DNA from: Pseudomonas sp. TTU2014-080ASC
GTDB lineage: Bacteria; Pseudomonadota; Gammaproteobacteria; Pseudomonadales; Pseudomonadaceae
Reading direction: 5' to 3'
DNA: 64,000 nt
Assembly (NCBI RefSeq): GCF_001446935.1
Contig: NZ_LKKK01000013.1
Span: 1-64,000, forward strand
The notes beneath the pieces are model-generated. The model saw only the letters and a program-made list of their open reading frames with translations, had not been told where the DNA came from and searched no databases. Both the position numbers and the translations under genes were made by a program. Positions within the stretch are counted from its first letter, which is position 1. Each line of letters opens with the position of its first letter. Shown piece by piece: positions 52,060-59,709 of this stretch.

Positions 52060-52980
52060 TCAGCGCAGTCCGCGCTCCTGCCAGATGCGCGCGGCGCTGT
52101 GGTGGAGAATGCCGTGGCGGCGGGCCAGAGCGTGGCGATCTTTGTCATAGCCACCGCCGATCACGCCAACCACCGGAATGTCCCGATCCAGACAGTGACT
52201 CATAACGGCGTAGTCGCGGGCGGCGATCCCCGCATCGCTCAGGTTGAGATAACCGAGGGCATCATTCTGATGAACGTCGACGCCTGCGTCATACAGCACG
52301 ATATCCGGCTGATACAGGGCCAGCAGATAGCTTAGGCTATCGTTGACCACACCCAGATAATGTTCGTCTCCCGTGCCTTTGGGCAGGGCAATGTCCCAGT
52401 CACTGTTGGCTTTGCGCGCCGGGTAGTTGGTGGCGCAGTGCAGGGACACCGTCACCGCATCCGGAGTGTGTTCCAACAGCCGTGCGGTGCCATCCCCCTG
52501 ATGGACATCGCAGTCGTAGATCAGCACCCGTTGCGCTTTGCCACTTTGCAGCAGGTACTGACTGATCACCGCCAAGTCATTGAAGATGCAGAATCCGGCG
52601 GGCTGGTCGTAATGAGCATGGTGAGTTCCGCCTGCCAGGTGACAGGCCAGACCGTGCTTTAGTGCCAGCTCGGTGGCCAGCAATGAGCCGCCGACGGCGC
52701 GCACGGTTCGTAGGGCCAGTTCAGGTGTCCAGGGCAGGCCGAGGCGGCGCTGTTCTTCATGGCTCAGCGCGCCGCTGTTGTAGCGCTGGATGTAATCCGG
52801 GCAGTGAGCAAGGGCCAGAACATCGTCAGGGCAGGGCTGCGGTCGATGCAGGTCTTCGTCTTTACACAGGCCGCTGCCGACAAGGTGATCACGCAACAGG
52901 CGGAATTTTTCCATGGGGAAACGATGCCCGGCCGGAAACGGCGGGCTGTAGTCGTCGTGATAGACCAGCGGTAATCCCAT
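52060..52980 (-). CDS. histone deacetylase-like amidohydrolase
   Basis: 306-residue class of zinc-dependent deacetylases related to HDACs, acetylpolyamine amidohydrolase and AcuC. Zinc ligands in YDCDVHQGDGT (Asp-x-His) and LYDAGVDVHQND, and the catalytic His pair in AGGTHHAHYD, are present. Natural substrate (acetylated protein lysine or small molecule) is unknown. Convergent with the oxidoreductase gene; the upstream 200 bp leads to tesB in the divergent direction. Confidence 0.92.
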   Translation of the reverse strand: MGLPLVYHDDYSPPFPAGHRFPMEKFRLLRDHLVGSGLCKDEDLHRPQPCPDDVLALAHCPDYIQRYNSGALSHEEQRRLGLPWTPELALRTVRAVGGSLLATELALKHGLACHLAGGTHHAHYDQPAGFCIFNDLAVISQYLLQSGKAQRVLIYDCDVHQGDGTARLLEHTPDAVTVSLHCATNYPARKANSDWDIALPKGTGDEHYLGVVNDSLSYLLALYQPDIVLYDAGVDVHQNDALGYLNLSDAGIAARDYAVMSHCLDRDIPVVGVIGGGYDKDRHALARRHGILHHSAARIWQERGLR

Positions 52981-53180
52981 GCAAGCTGACTCGTGGCGGG
53001 TGGTTGTCAGAGGGTGAACAGGGTATCAGGTGGTTCGATACTGGTGCTGAGGATTATTCGGCCATGGGATGGCTGTAATGGCTTGGAGATTGTCTGCTTT
53101 AATCGTCGGTAATGGCCGACAAGTGTGACTTTAGTCATTAACATTTGCGCTTCCTTCAATAGTGTTACCGGAGAGCATGC

Positions 53181-54050
53181 ATGAGTCAGGTGTTGGATGA
53201 GTTGGTCGCGTTATTGACTCTGGAAACCATTGAAGAAAACCTCTTTCGCGGTGTGAGCCAGGACCTCGGCTTCCGCCAGCTGTTCGGTGGGCAGGTGTTG
53301 GGCCAGTGTGTGTCAGCAGCCAGCCAGACTGTCACCCCTGAGCGTCATGTGCACTCCATGCATGGTTACTTTCTGCGTCCGGGGGATGCCACCTTGCCGG
53401 TGGTGTATCAGGTGGATCGCGTGCGTGATGGCGGTACCTTCAGTACGCGCCGGGTGACGGCAATTCAGAAGGGCCAGCCGATCTTCACCTGCAGCGCTTC
53501 GTTTCAGATTGATGAGGAAGGCTTCCACCACCAAAACACCATGCCCGATGTCCCCGGTCCGGAAGAATTGAAGTCGGAGACCGAGCTGGCGCGTATGGTG
53601 CAGCAGCTGATTCCGGAGCGCATGCGCGAGCGGGCGATCAGCGACAAGCCCATCGAAATCCGCCCGGCGACCTTTATCAACCCCTTTGCGCCCAAGCCGT
53701 GCGAGCCGGTCAAGCATGTGTGGTTCAAGGCGGCCGGTGATCTGCCGGACAATCCGCACCTGCACAAGCTGCTGTTGGCCTACGCCAGTGACTTCAACCT
53801 GCTGACCACCTCCATGCAGCCGCATGGCGTGTCGGTGTTCCAGAAATTTATGCAGGTGGCGAGCCTGGATCACTCCCTGTGGTTCCACAGCAACCTGCGT
53901 CTGGATGACTGGCTGCTCTACAGCATGGACAGCCCGTGGTCCGGCAACGCCCGTGGTTTCTCCCGGGGCAGCATCTTCAACCGCAAGGGCGAGCTGGTGG
54001 CCTCGGTTGCACAGGAAGGTCTGACCCGCGTGCGTGAGGACTGGAAGTGA
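53181..54050 (+). CDS. tesB: acyl-CoA thioesterase II
   Basis: 289-residue double-hotdog thioesterase hydrolysing medium/long-chain acyl-CoA to free acid and CoA. Family segments: FRGVSQDLGFRQLFGGQVLGQ, MHGYFLRPGDATLPVVY, DGGTFSTRRVTA and the second-hotdog LDHSLWFHSNLRLDDWLLY with catalytic Asp. Length equals E. coli TesB. The stop overlaps the HAD phosphatase start by 4 bp (GTGA), so the pair is an operon. Confidence 0.96.
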   Translation: MSQVLDELVALLTLETIEENLFRGVSQDLGFRQLFGGQVLGQCVSAASQTVTPERHVHSMHGYFLRPGDATLPVVYQVDRVRDGGTFSTRRVTAIQKGQPIFTCSASFQIDEEGFHHQNTMPDVPGPEELKSETELARMVQQLIPERMRERAISDKPIEIRPATFINPFAPKPCEPVKHVWFKAAGDLPDNPHLHKLLLAYASDFNLLTTSMQPHGVSVFQKFMQVASLDHSLWFHSNLRLDDWLLYSMDSPWSGNARGFSRGSIFNRKGELVASVAQEGLTRVREDWK

Positions 54051-54634
54051 GTCTCGCGGCTGCCCGCCACTGGGTATTCGATATGGACGGCACACTGACC
54101 CGTGCCGTGCATGATTTTGATGCCATCAAGCGGGCGCTGGAGATTCCTCTCAATGAAGACATCCTCGGCCACCTCGCTGCCTTACCGGCAGATGTGGCTG
54201 CTGCCAAACATGCTTGGCTGATGGAGCACGAGCGTGAGCTGGCAGTTAACGCGGTGGCTGCGCCGGGGGCGGTTGAGTTGGTGCGCAGCCTGCATGCACG
54301 GGGCTGCCGTTTAGGGATTCTGACGCGCAACGCCTACGAACTGGCTTGGGTGACGCTTGAAGCCATTGGCGTCGCTGACTGCTTTGAGCAAGCGGATGTG
54401 ATTGGTCGCGATGAAGCCGCGCCCAAGCCCGATCCGGCTGGGTTGCTGCTGCTGGCAGCGGCCTGGCAAGTCAGCCCCGCGGAGCTGGTGATGGTTGGGG
54501 ATTACCGCTTTGATCTGGAATGCGCGCGAGCGGCTGGGGCGCGCAGCGTGCTGGTAAATTTGGCGGAAAACCCATGGCCGGAGCTGACCGATCACTTTGC
54601 ATTGGATTGCGCGGCGCTGCAGCGGGCGCTGTGA
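54047..54634 (+). CDS. HAD-family phosphatase (Gph/beta-phosphoglucomutase-like)
   Basis: 195 residues from GTG 54047. Motif I FDMDGTLT (about 10-17), motif II ILTRN, the Lys in APKPDP and motif IV GDYRFDLECA are all present, with a small helical cap. Substrate unknown (phosphoglycolate-, sugar- or nucleotide-type phosphate). Translationally coupled to tesB; its end is 3 bp from the convergent cueR gene. Confidence 0.9.
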   Translation: MSLAAARHWVFDMDGTLTRAVHDFDAIKRALEIPLNEDILGHLAALPADVAAAKHAWLMEHERELAVNAVAAPGAVELVRSLHARGCRLGILTRNAYELAWVTLEAIGVADCFEQADVIGRDEAAPKPDPAGLLLLAAAWQVSPAELVMVGDYRFDLECARAAGARSVLVNLAENPWPELTDHFALDCAALQRAL

Positions 54635-54637
54635 GCC

Positions 54638-55039
54638 TCAGTGACAACAGCCGCCTGATTCCAAATCCTTGAGAATCGGGCAGTCCGGGCGGTCGTTGCC
54701 CTGACAGTGCTGAATCAAATCTTTCAGCGTATCTCGCAGGCTGCTGAGTTCGTTGATTTTGCGCTCCAGCTCGTCAATATGCCCTTGCGCCAGCGCCTTC
54801 ACATCGGCACTGGCGCGTTGGCGGTCTTCCCATAACGCCAGCAGCTGGCCGACATCCGCCAGTGAGAAGCCCAGGTCCCGCGAGCGTTTGATAAAAGCCA
54901 GACGATGCAAATCCTGCTCGGTGTAGAGCCGATAGCCGCTGTCGGTCCGGCGGGCGGCAGGCAGCAGGTCGATGCTTTCGTAATAGCGGATCATCTTGGC
55001 GCTCAGGCCTGAGCGCCTGGCGGCTTGGCCGATGTTCAT
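54638..55039 (-). CDS. cueR: copper-responsive MerR-type activator CueR
   Basis: 133-residue MerR-family regulator. N-terminal winged helix (MNIGQAARRSGLSAKMIRYYE), long dimerisation helix (about 75-108) and C-terminal metal-binding cysteines (C at about 118 in RPDCPIL and the final GGCCH). ATG 55039 overlaps the copA stop (ATGA), so it is co-transcribed with copA. It should sense Cu(I) and activate the two promoters between copA and copZ, which have the 19-bp spacers MerR proteins need. Confidence 0.93.
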   Translation of the reverse strand: MNIGQAARRSGLSAKMIRYYESIDLLPAARRTDSGYRLYTEQDLHRLAFIKRSRDLGFSLADVGQLLALWEDRQRASADVKALAQGHIDELERKINELSSLRDTLKDLIQHCQGNDRPDCPILKDLESGGCCH

Positions 55040-57441
55040 GGCGCGGTCCTCTGCCCTTGGTGATGCCGGGGTTTCCACAGTTTCAGCAGCAGCGCATTAC
55101 TGACCACGCTGACACTGCTCAGTGCCATAGCCGCTCCGGCCAGCATCGGGTTGAGTAGCCCGGCGGCAGCCAGCGGAATGCCGACCATGTTGTAAACAAA
55201 CGCCCAAAATAGGTTCTGGCGGATTTTGCTGTAGGTACGGCGACTGATGTCCAGAGCATCGGCCACCAGACGTGGATCGCCGCGCATCAGGGTGATCCCG
55301 GCAGCGTGCATGGCTACATCGGTGCCGCTGCCCATGGCAATGCCCACGTCTGCGGCGGCCAGTGCCGGAGCATCGTTGATGCCGTCGCCGACCATGGCAA
55401 CCACACCGGACTGGCGCAGGCTGCCAATGATCTCGGCTTTATTCGCAGGCAAGACTTCGGCGTGGGCGTGGCTGATGCCCAGTGCGCTGGAAACGGCGTT
55501 GACACTACCCGGGTTATCTCCGCTGATCAGATGGCTGGCGATGCCTTGTGCAGTCAGTGCGGCGATGCCTTCAGTTGCGCCTTCCTTGAGGGTGTCACCA
55601 AAGGCGAACAGGCCGATGACCTGTGCCGTGGGAGCCAGCTGCAACAGCCAGGACAGGGTTCGGCCTTCGCGTTCCCAAGCCTGAGCGTCAGCCGCCAGTT
55701 CGGCCTGCGTCAGCCCCAGTTCATCCAGCAGACGGCGGTTGCCCAGAGCGAGTTGGCGCTTGTCGACTTCGCCACGGATGCCGCGCCCCGGCAGGATCTG
55801 GCTGTTACTCAGCTCAGGTAGGGCCAGTCCGCGCTCAGTGCAGGCTTGCAACACCGCTTTGGCCAATGGATGTTCGCTGCCGCGCTGCAAGGCACCGGCC
55901 AGTCTCAGCAGTTGCTCATCATCAGCGTCCACCCCCCGCATGTGGGCAATACGTGGCGCGCCGGAGGTGAGTGTGCCGGTTTTGTCGAAGGCGACCACGG
56001 TCACTGAATGCGCCACCTCCAGCGCTTCGGCATCCTTGATCAGAATGCCGTGGCGGGCGGCCACGCCGGTGCCCGCCATGATCGCCGTCGGTGTGGCCAG
56101 GCCCAATGCGCACGGGCAGGCAATCACCAGCACGGCGATGGCGTTGAGCAGCGAAGTTTCAAGACCTGCGCCAAGCAGTAACCAGGTGGCCAGTGTGATC
56201 AGGGCGATCAGCAGCACGGCGGGCACGAAAATCTGGCTGACTTTGTCCACCAGTTTCTGGATCGGAGCCTTTTTCGCCTGAGCGTCCTCAACCAGACGGA
56301 TGATGCGCGACAACACAGTCTCAGCACCCAGCGCAGTGGTTTCGATAATCAGGCGCCCCTCGCCGTTAATCGCGCCTGCGGTGATGCTGTCACCTGCCTG
56401 TTTGGCGATGGGCAGGCTTTCGCCGCTGATCAGGGATTCATCCGCATGGCTTTGCCCGTCGAGCACACGCCCGTCCACCGGGAAGCGTTCACCGGGTTTA
56501 ACCACCAACTGGTCACCCAGCTTCAGTTCGCTCAGTGCGACCCATCGCTCAATGCCATTGTGTAAGCGCAGCGCCCGCTCTGGCCGCAGCGCCTGTAGGG
56601 CGCGAATGGCGCTGGTGGTCTGGCGTTTGGCGCGGCTTTCGAGGTATTTGCCGAGCAGGATCAGGCTGATAATCACTGCCGAGGCTTCGAAATACAGATG
56701 GGGCATGTCACCGTGAGCGGTATTGGCCCATTGATACAAACTCAGGCCATAAGCCGAGCTGGTGCCGATGGCGACCAACTGGTCCATGTTGCCAGCACCG
56801 TTGCGCAGCGCGCTCCAGGCCGCGCGGTAAAAGCGTGCACCGAAGATGAATTGCACCGGAGTGGCCAGCGCGAACTGAGCCCATGCGGGCAGCATCCAGT
56901 GCAGGCCGAAGGGCTCAAGCAGCATCGGCACAACCAGCGGCGCGGTCAGCACTATAGCCAGCAAGAGCATCCAGCGTTCCCGGCGCAAGCTGCGTTCTGC
57001 GCTAGGTTGTGCCGGTTGTGCAGGGTTGATCAGGCTCGCTTCGTAGCCGGCCTTTTTGACGGCAGCGATCAGCTCGTTGCTGTCCGTGCCCGCCAGCAGG
57101 CGGATGGAGGCGTGCTCGCTGGCGAGATTGACGCTGGCCTCCAGTACCGCCGGGTGCTTGCTCAGGGCGCGTTCAACGCGCCCGGAACAGCTGGAGCAGG
57201 TCATGCCCTGTATGTGTAACTCGAGTGTTTCGGTCGGTACGCTGTAGCCAGCCTTGCTGATGGTTTCGACCAGTGCTGGCAAGCTGCCGGGCGGGGCCTG
57301 TATGTGGGCCTGTTCATTGGCCAGGTTAACGCTGACCTGGCTGACATCGGCCAGCTTATTGAGCGCGCGCTCCACGCGTCCGGCGCAGCTGGCGCAGGTC
57401 ATGCCGGTGACGGGTAGGGTGAAGGTGCTGAGGCTGGTCAT
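55036..57441 (-). CDS. copA: Cu(I)-translocating P1B-type ATPase
   Basis: 801-residue inner-membrane copper exporter. Two N-terminal heavy-metal domains with GMTCASC and GMTCSSC (about residues 14-20 and 80-86), eight predicted helices with the intramembrane CPC in IACPCALGLATP, phosphorylation motif FDKTGTLT, GDGINDAPALAAAD hinge, and YNMVGIPLAAG and MAxSSVSVVxNAL-type segments in the last helices, diagnostic for Cu(I) pumps. First gene of copA-cueR, driven by a CueR-type promoter at 57469-57499. Confidence 0.97.
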   Translation of the reverse strand: MTSLSTFTLPVTGMTCASCAGRVERALNKLADVSQVSVNLANEQAHIQAPPGSLPALVETISKAGYSVPTETLELHIQGMTCSSCSGRVERALSKHPAVLEASVNLASEHASIRLLAGTDSNELIAAVKKAGYEASLINPAQPAQPSAERSLRRERWMLLLAIVLTAPLVVPMLLEPFGLHWMLPAWAQFALATPVQFIFGARFYRAAWSALRNGAGNMDQLVAIGTSSAYGLSLYQWANTAHGDMPHLYFEASAVIISLILLGKYLESRAKRQTTSAIRALQALRPERALRLHNGIERWVALSELKLGDQLVVKPGERFPVDGRVLDGQSHADESLISGESLPIAKQAGDSITAGAINGEGRLIIETTALGAETVLSRIIRLVEDAQAKKAPIQKLVDKVSQIFVPAVLLIALITLATWLLLGAGLETSLLNAIAVLVIACPCALGLATPTAIMAGTGVAARHGILIKDAEALEVAHSVTVVAFDKTGTLTSGAPRIAHMRGVDADDEQLLRLAGALQRGSEHPLAKAVLQACTERGLALPELSNSQILPGRGIRGEVDKRQLALGNRRLLDELGLTQAELAADAQAWEREGRTLSWLLQLAPTAQVIGLFAFGDTLKEGATEGIAALTAQGIASHLISGDNPGSVNAVSSALGISHAHAEVLPANKAEIIGSLRQSGVVAMVGDGINDAPALAAADVGIAMGSGTDVAMHAAGITLMRGDPRLVADALDISRRTYSKIRQNLFWAFVYNMVGIPLAAAGLLNPMLAGAAMALSSVSVVSNALLLKLWKPRHHQGQRTAP

Positions 57442-57468
57442 GGCACGTCTCCTGGTGAGGTGATCGAT

Positions 57469-57499
57469 AGGATCAACCTTGTCACGAGGTTAAGGTCAA
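57469..57499 (-). promoter_or_regulatory. CueR-type promoter of copA-cueR
   Basis: On the minus strand -35 TTGACC (57499-57494) and -10 GATCCT (57474-57469) are 19 bp apart, with the dyad ACCTT-N11-AAGGT in the spacer. The overlong spacer is the mark of MerR-family activation. Confidence 0.82.
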
Positions 57500-57513
57500 G
57501 GCCCATTAATGGC

Positions 57514-57544
57514 TTGACCTTAACCATATGGCAAGGTGCAGACT
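57514..57544 (+). promoter_or_regulatory. CueR-type promoter of copZ
   Basis: -35 TTGACC (57514-57519) and -10 CAGACT (57539-57544) are separated by exactly 19 bp, with a dyad ACCTT-AACCATATGGC-AAGGT nearly identical in its outer arms to that of the copA promoter 14 bp away in the opposite direction. Confidence 0.82.
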
Positions 57545-57580
57545 GCATGCCGTCTTATGTTTACTCATTAGGAGTTCCCC

Positions 57581-57793
57581 ATGTCAGCAGCAACCGTTCA
57601 CACCTTTCAGGTTGAAGGCATGACCTGCCAGCACTGCGTCAAAGCTGTTACTGAGGCGGTTAAGGCCGTGGATGCCAGCGCTGAGGTCAAGGTGCAGTTG
57701 AGCAGCGGTGTGGTGCAGGTCACCAGCGCTCAGTCTGACGATGCGTTGATCATCGCCATTGCCGAAGCCGGTTACGGAGCAGGTTTGGCCTGA
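57581..57793 (+). CDS. copZ: copper chaperone CopZ
   Basis: 70-residue heavy-metal-associated domain protein with the Cu(I)-binding motif GMTCQHC (about 13-19) and beta-alpha-beta-beta-alpha-beta layout. Delivers Cu(I) to CopA and to CueR. ATG 57581 follows TAGGAG. Divergent from copA-cueR with its own CueR-type promoter. Its last 22 bp overlap the 3' end of the convergent TetR gene. Confidence 0.95.
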   Translation: MSAATVHTFQVEGMTCQHCVKAVTEAVKAVDASAEVKVQLSSGVVQVTSAQSDDALIIAIAEAGYGAGLA

Positions 57794-58428
57794 TCATTTG
57801 GGGGGCAGCAGTGCCAGTCCTTCACCAACCCCCTGAAACAGGCATCGACAATCGGGCTGATGTCGATTTCAGGGTTGAAAATCGTCGGGTCGCGCAGCCA
57901 GTCATGGAACATGCCGATTAGTACTGCGTGCACAGTGCGTGCCGCCAGGCGCGGGCAAATACCTGGATACAGGCGCGGGCGAACTGCAGGATTGTTGAAC
58001 TGCTGTTCGCACAACTCGATAAAGAGATTGATGAAGGCTTCGTGGCGTTCTTCTGCCGGGCGCAGTTCTTCAGTGAATTCGCAGCGGCGCAGCAAAATGG
58101 TGAAGATGCGCTGCTTTTTCTCGTCCTGCACCAAGCCTGATAGGGCATCCACACACAGCTGACGCAATGTCTGCAGCGGGTCATGCTCCGGGCAGCCGCT
58201 GATTCGCTCAACCAATTGCTCCGGCGGCAGTCGCACCTGATTGAGCATGGCAGTGAACAGGTCAGCCTTGTTCGCAAAGTGCCAATAAACCGCACCACGG
58301 GTTACGCCAGCCTGGCGAGCAATATGCTCGAGGCTGGTGTGGGCAACTCCCTTTTCCAGAAACAGCGTTTCAGCGGCCTCCAGAATGGTGATGCGGGTTT
58401 TCTCGGCGTCTTCTTTGGTTCTGCGCAT
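57772..58428 (-). CDS. TetR/AcrR-type repressor of the RND efflux operon
   Basis: 218 residues from ATG 58428 beginning MRRTKEDAEKTR. Helix-turn-helix at about 30-52 (LEHIARQAGVTRGAVYWHFANKADLF), very like TtgR/AcrR/NalC-type repressors of RND pumps. The ligand domain keeps the pattern LLRRCEFTEEL seen in TtgR/AcrR. Divergent from the membrane-fusion gene across a 129-bp gap, so it likely represses that operon and itself, with release by a toxic ligand. I could not define its operator by eye. Confidence 0.9.
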   Translation of the reverse strand: MRRTKEDAEKTRITILEAAETLFLEKGVAHTSLEHIARQAGVTRGAVYWHFANKADLFTAMLNQVRLPPEQLVERISGCPEHDPLQTLRQLCVDALSGLVQDEKKQRIFTILLRRCEFTEELRPAEERHEAFINLFIELCEQQFNNPAVRPRLYPGICPRLAARTVHAVLIGMFHDWLRDPTIFNPEIDISPIVDACFRGLVKDWHCCPPNDQAKPAP

Positions 58429-58557
58429 GGCGAGGTTGGAATTTCTGACTAGTCTCAGTTCTGAAGAATAGTAATAAAAGATCACAAGCCGCTTACAGGA
58501 CCCAGTGTATGCATGCGGCTATGTGAATGTTATGCCTTGAGTCACATGGAGACATTC

Positions 58558-59697
58558 ATGCGCTTCTCTGTCCGCAATGCGGTTTTTGCCAGTGGTTTTC
58601 TGGCTGCATCCTTGTCTACTTCGCTTCATGCCGCTGATGCGCCTCCTGCTCCGGGAGTGGTGGTGGCCACTGTCAAAAGCGAGTCTTTGCCGCTGCAGTA
58701 TGAGTACTCCGCACGTACGGCAGGCTTTCGCGAGGTGCAGTTGCGGGCACAAGTCAGCGGTATTCTACAGGAACGTACCTATGTAGAAGGTAACCGTGTC
58801 AATAAAGGACAAGTGATGTTCCGTATTGACCCGCGCACCTATGAAGCCGCGTTAAGCCGTGCCAAAGGCGCACTGGCTCAGGAACAGGCCCGCTACCGTC
58901 AGGCGGAGCGCAATCTGGGGCGCATCCGCGAGCTGCAGAAAAAAGGCTTCGCCAGCGAAAGTGAGCTGGATAACGCAATTTCCAACTTTGAGCAGAGCAA
59001 AGCCAATATCCAGGCGGCTCAGGCGGAGGTTGAAGCGCGCAGAATCGACCTCGAATACACCACGGTCAAGGCCCCTATTTCCGGCATTACCAGCAAGGAA
59101 ACTGTCTCGGAAGGCAGCCTGATGGTGGCTGGTGATCCGAATGCCAGCCTGCTTAGCAATATCACCCAGCTTGATCCGATCTACGTCAACTTTGCTGTTC
59201 CTGACTCCGATCTGGAGAGCGTGCGCAGCGGCCTACACAACGGCACGCTGGTGATGCCGGAAGACGGAAAGCTGATGGTCAAGGTGATGTTCGGCGATGG
59301 CAGTGTCTACCCACACGAAGGCACAGTGAACTTCACTGATAGCCTGGTCGACCGTAGCACCGGCGCAGTAAGTATTAGGGCGGTGCTGCCGAACCCGGAT
59401 CAGTCCCTGCTACCGGGGCAGTTTGTCCGCATTCAGGTGCATGGCATTACTCAGCCGGATGCGCTCAGCGTGCCGGAACAGGCAGTGCTGCAGGGGCCGG
59501 CCGGGACCTTCGTGTACGTGGTGGACGAAGGCAACATTGCCCGGGCGCGGATTGTCAGCACAGGGCCTACTGTGAACGGGCGCTGGGTGATTCTGTCCGG
59601 CATTGCCCCCGGCGATCGGGTGATTATCGAAGGTGTGCTCAAAGTACGCCCCGATGTACCGGTCAAGCCTGTCGACGCACCTGCCAGTAACTCTTAA
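58558..59697 (+). CDS. RND efflux periplasmic adaptor (membrane-fusion protein)
   Basis: 379-residue AcrA/MexA/TtgA-like adaptor. ATG 58558 has GGAG upstream. A signal peptide (about 1-26) ends at HAADAPPAP; there is no lipobox Cys, unlike AcrA and MexA, so it is probably a soluble periplasmic form. Lipoyl halves (VQLRAQVSGILQERTYVEG and LEYTTVKAPISGITSKE) flank an alpha-hairpin (about 105-160); beta-barrel and membrane-proximal domains follow. Twelve bp upstream of the pump gene. Confidence 0.92.
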   Translation: MRFSVRNAVFASGFLAASLSTSLHAADAPPAPGVVVATVKSESLPLQYEYSARTAGFREVQLRAQVSGILQERTYVEGNRVNKGQVMFRIDPRTYEAALSRAKGALAQEQARYRQAERNLGRIRELQKKGFASESELDNAISNFEQSKANIQAAQAEVEARRIDLEYTTVKAPISGITSKETVSEGSLMVAGDPNASLLSNITQLDPIYVNFAVPDSDLESVRSGLHNGTLVMPEDGKLMVKVMFGDGSVYPHEGTVNFTDSLVDRSTGAVSIRAVLPNPDQSLLPGQFVRIQVHGITQPDALSVPEQAVLQGPAGTFVYVVDEGNIARARIVSTGPTVNGRWVILSGIAPGDRVIIEGVLKVRPDVPVKPVDAPASNS

Positions 59698-59709
59698 GGA
59701 GCGTCTATC

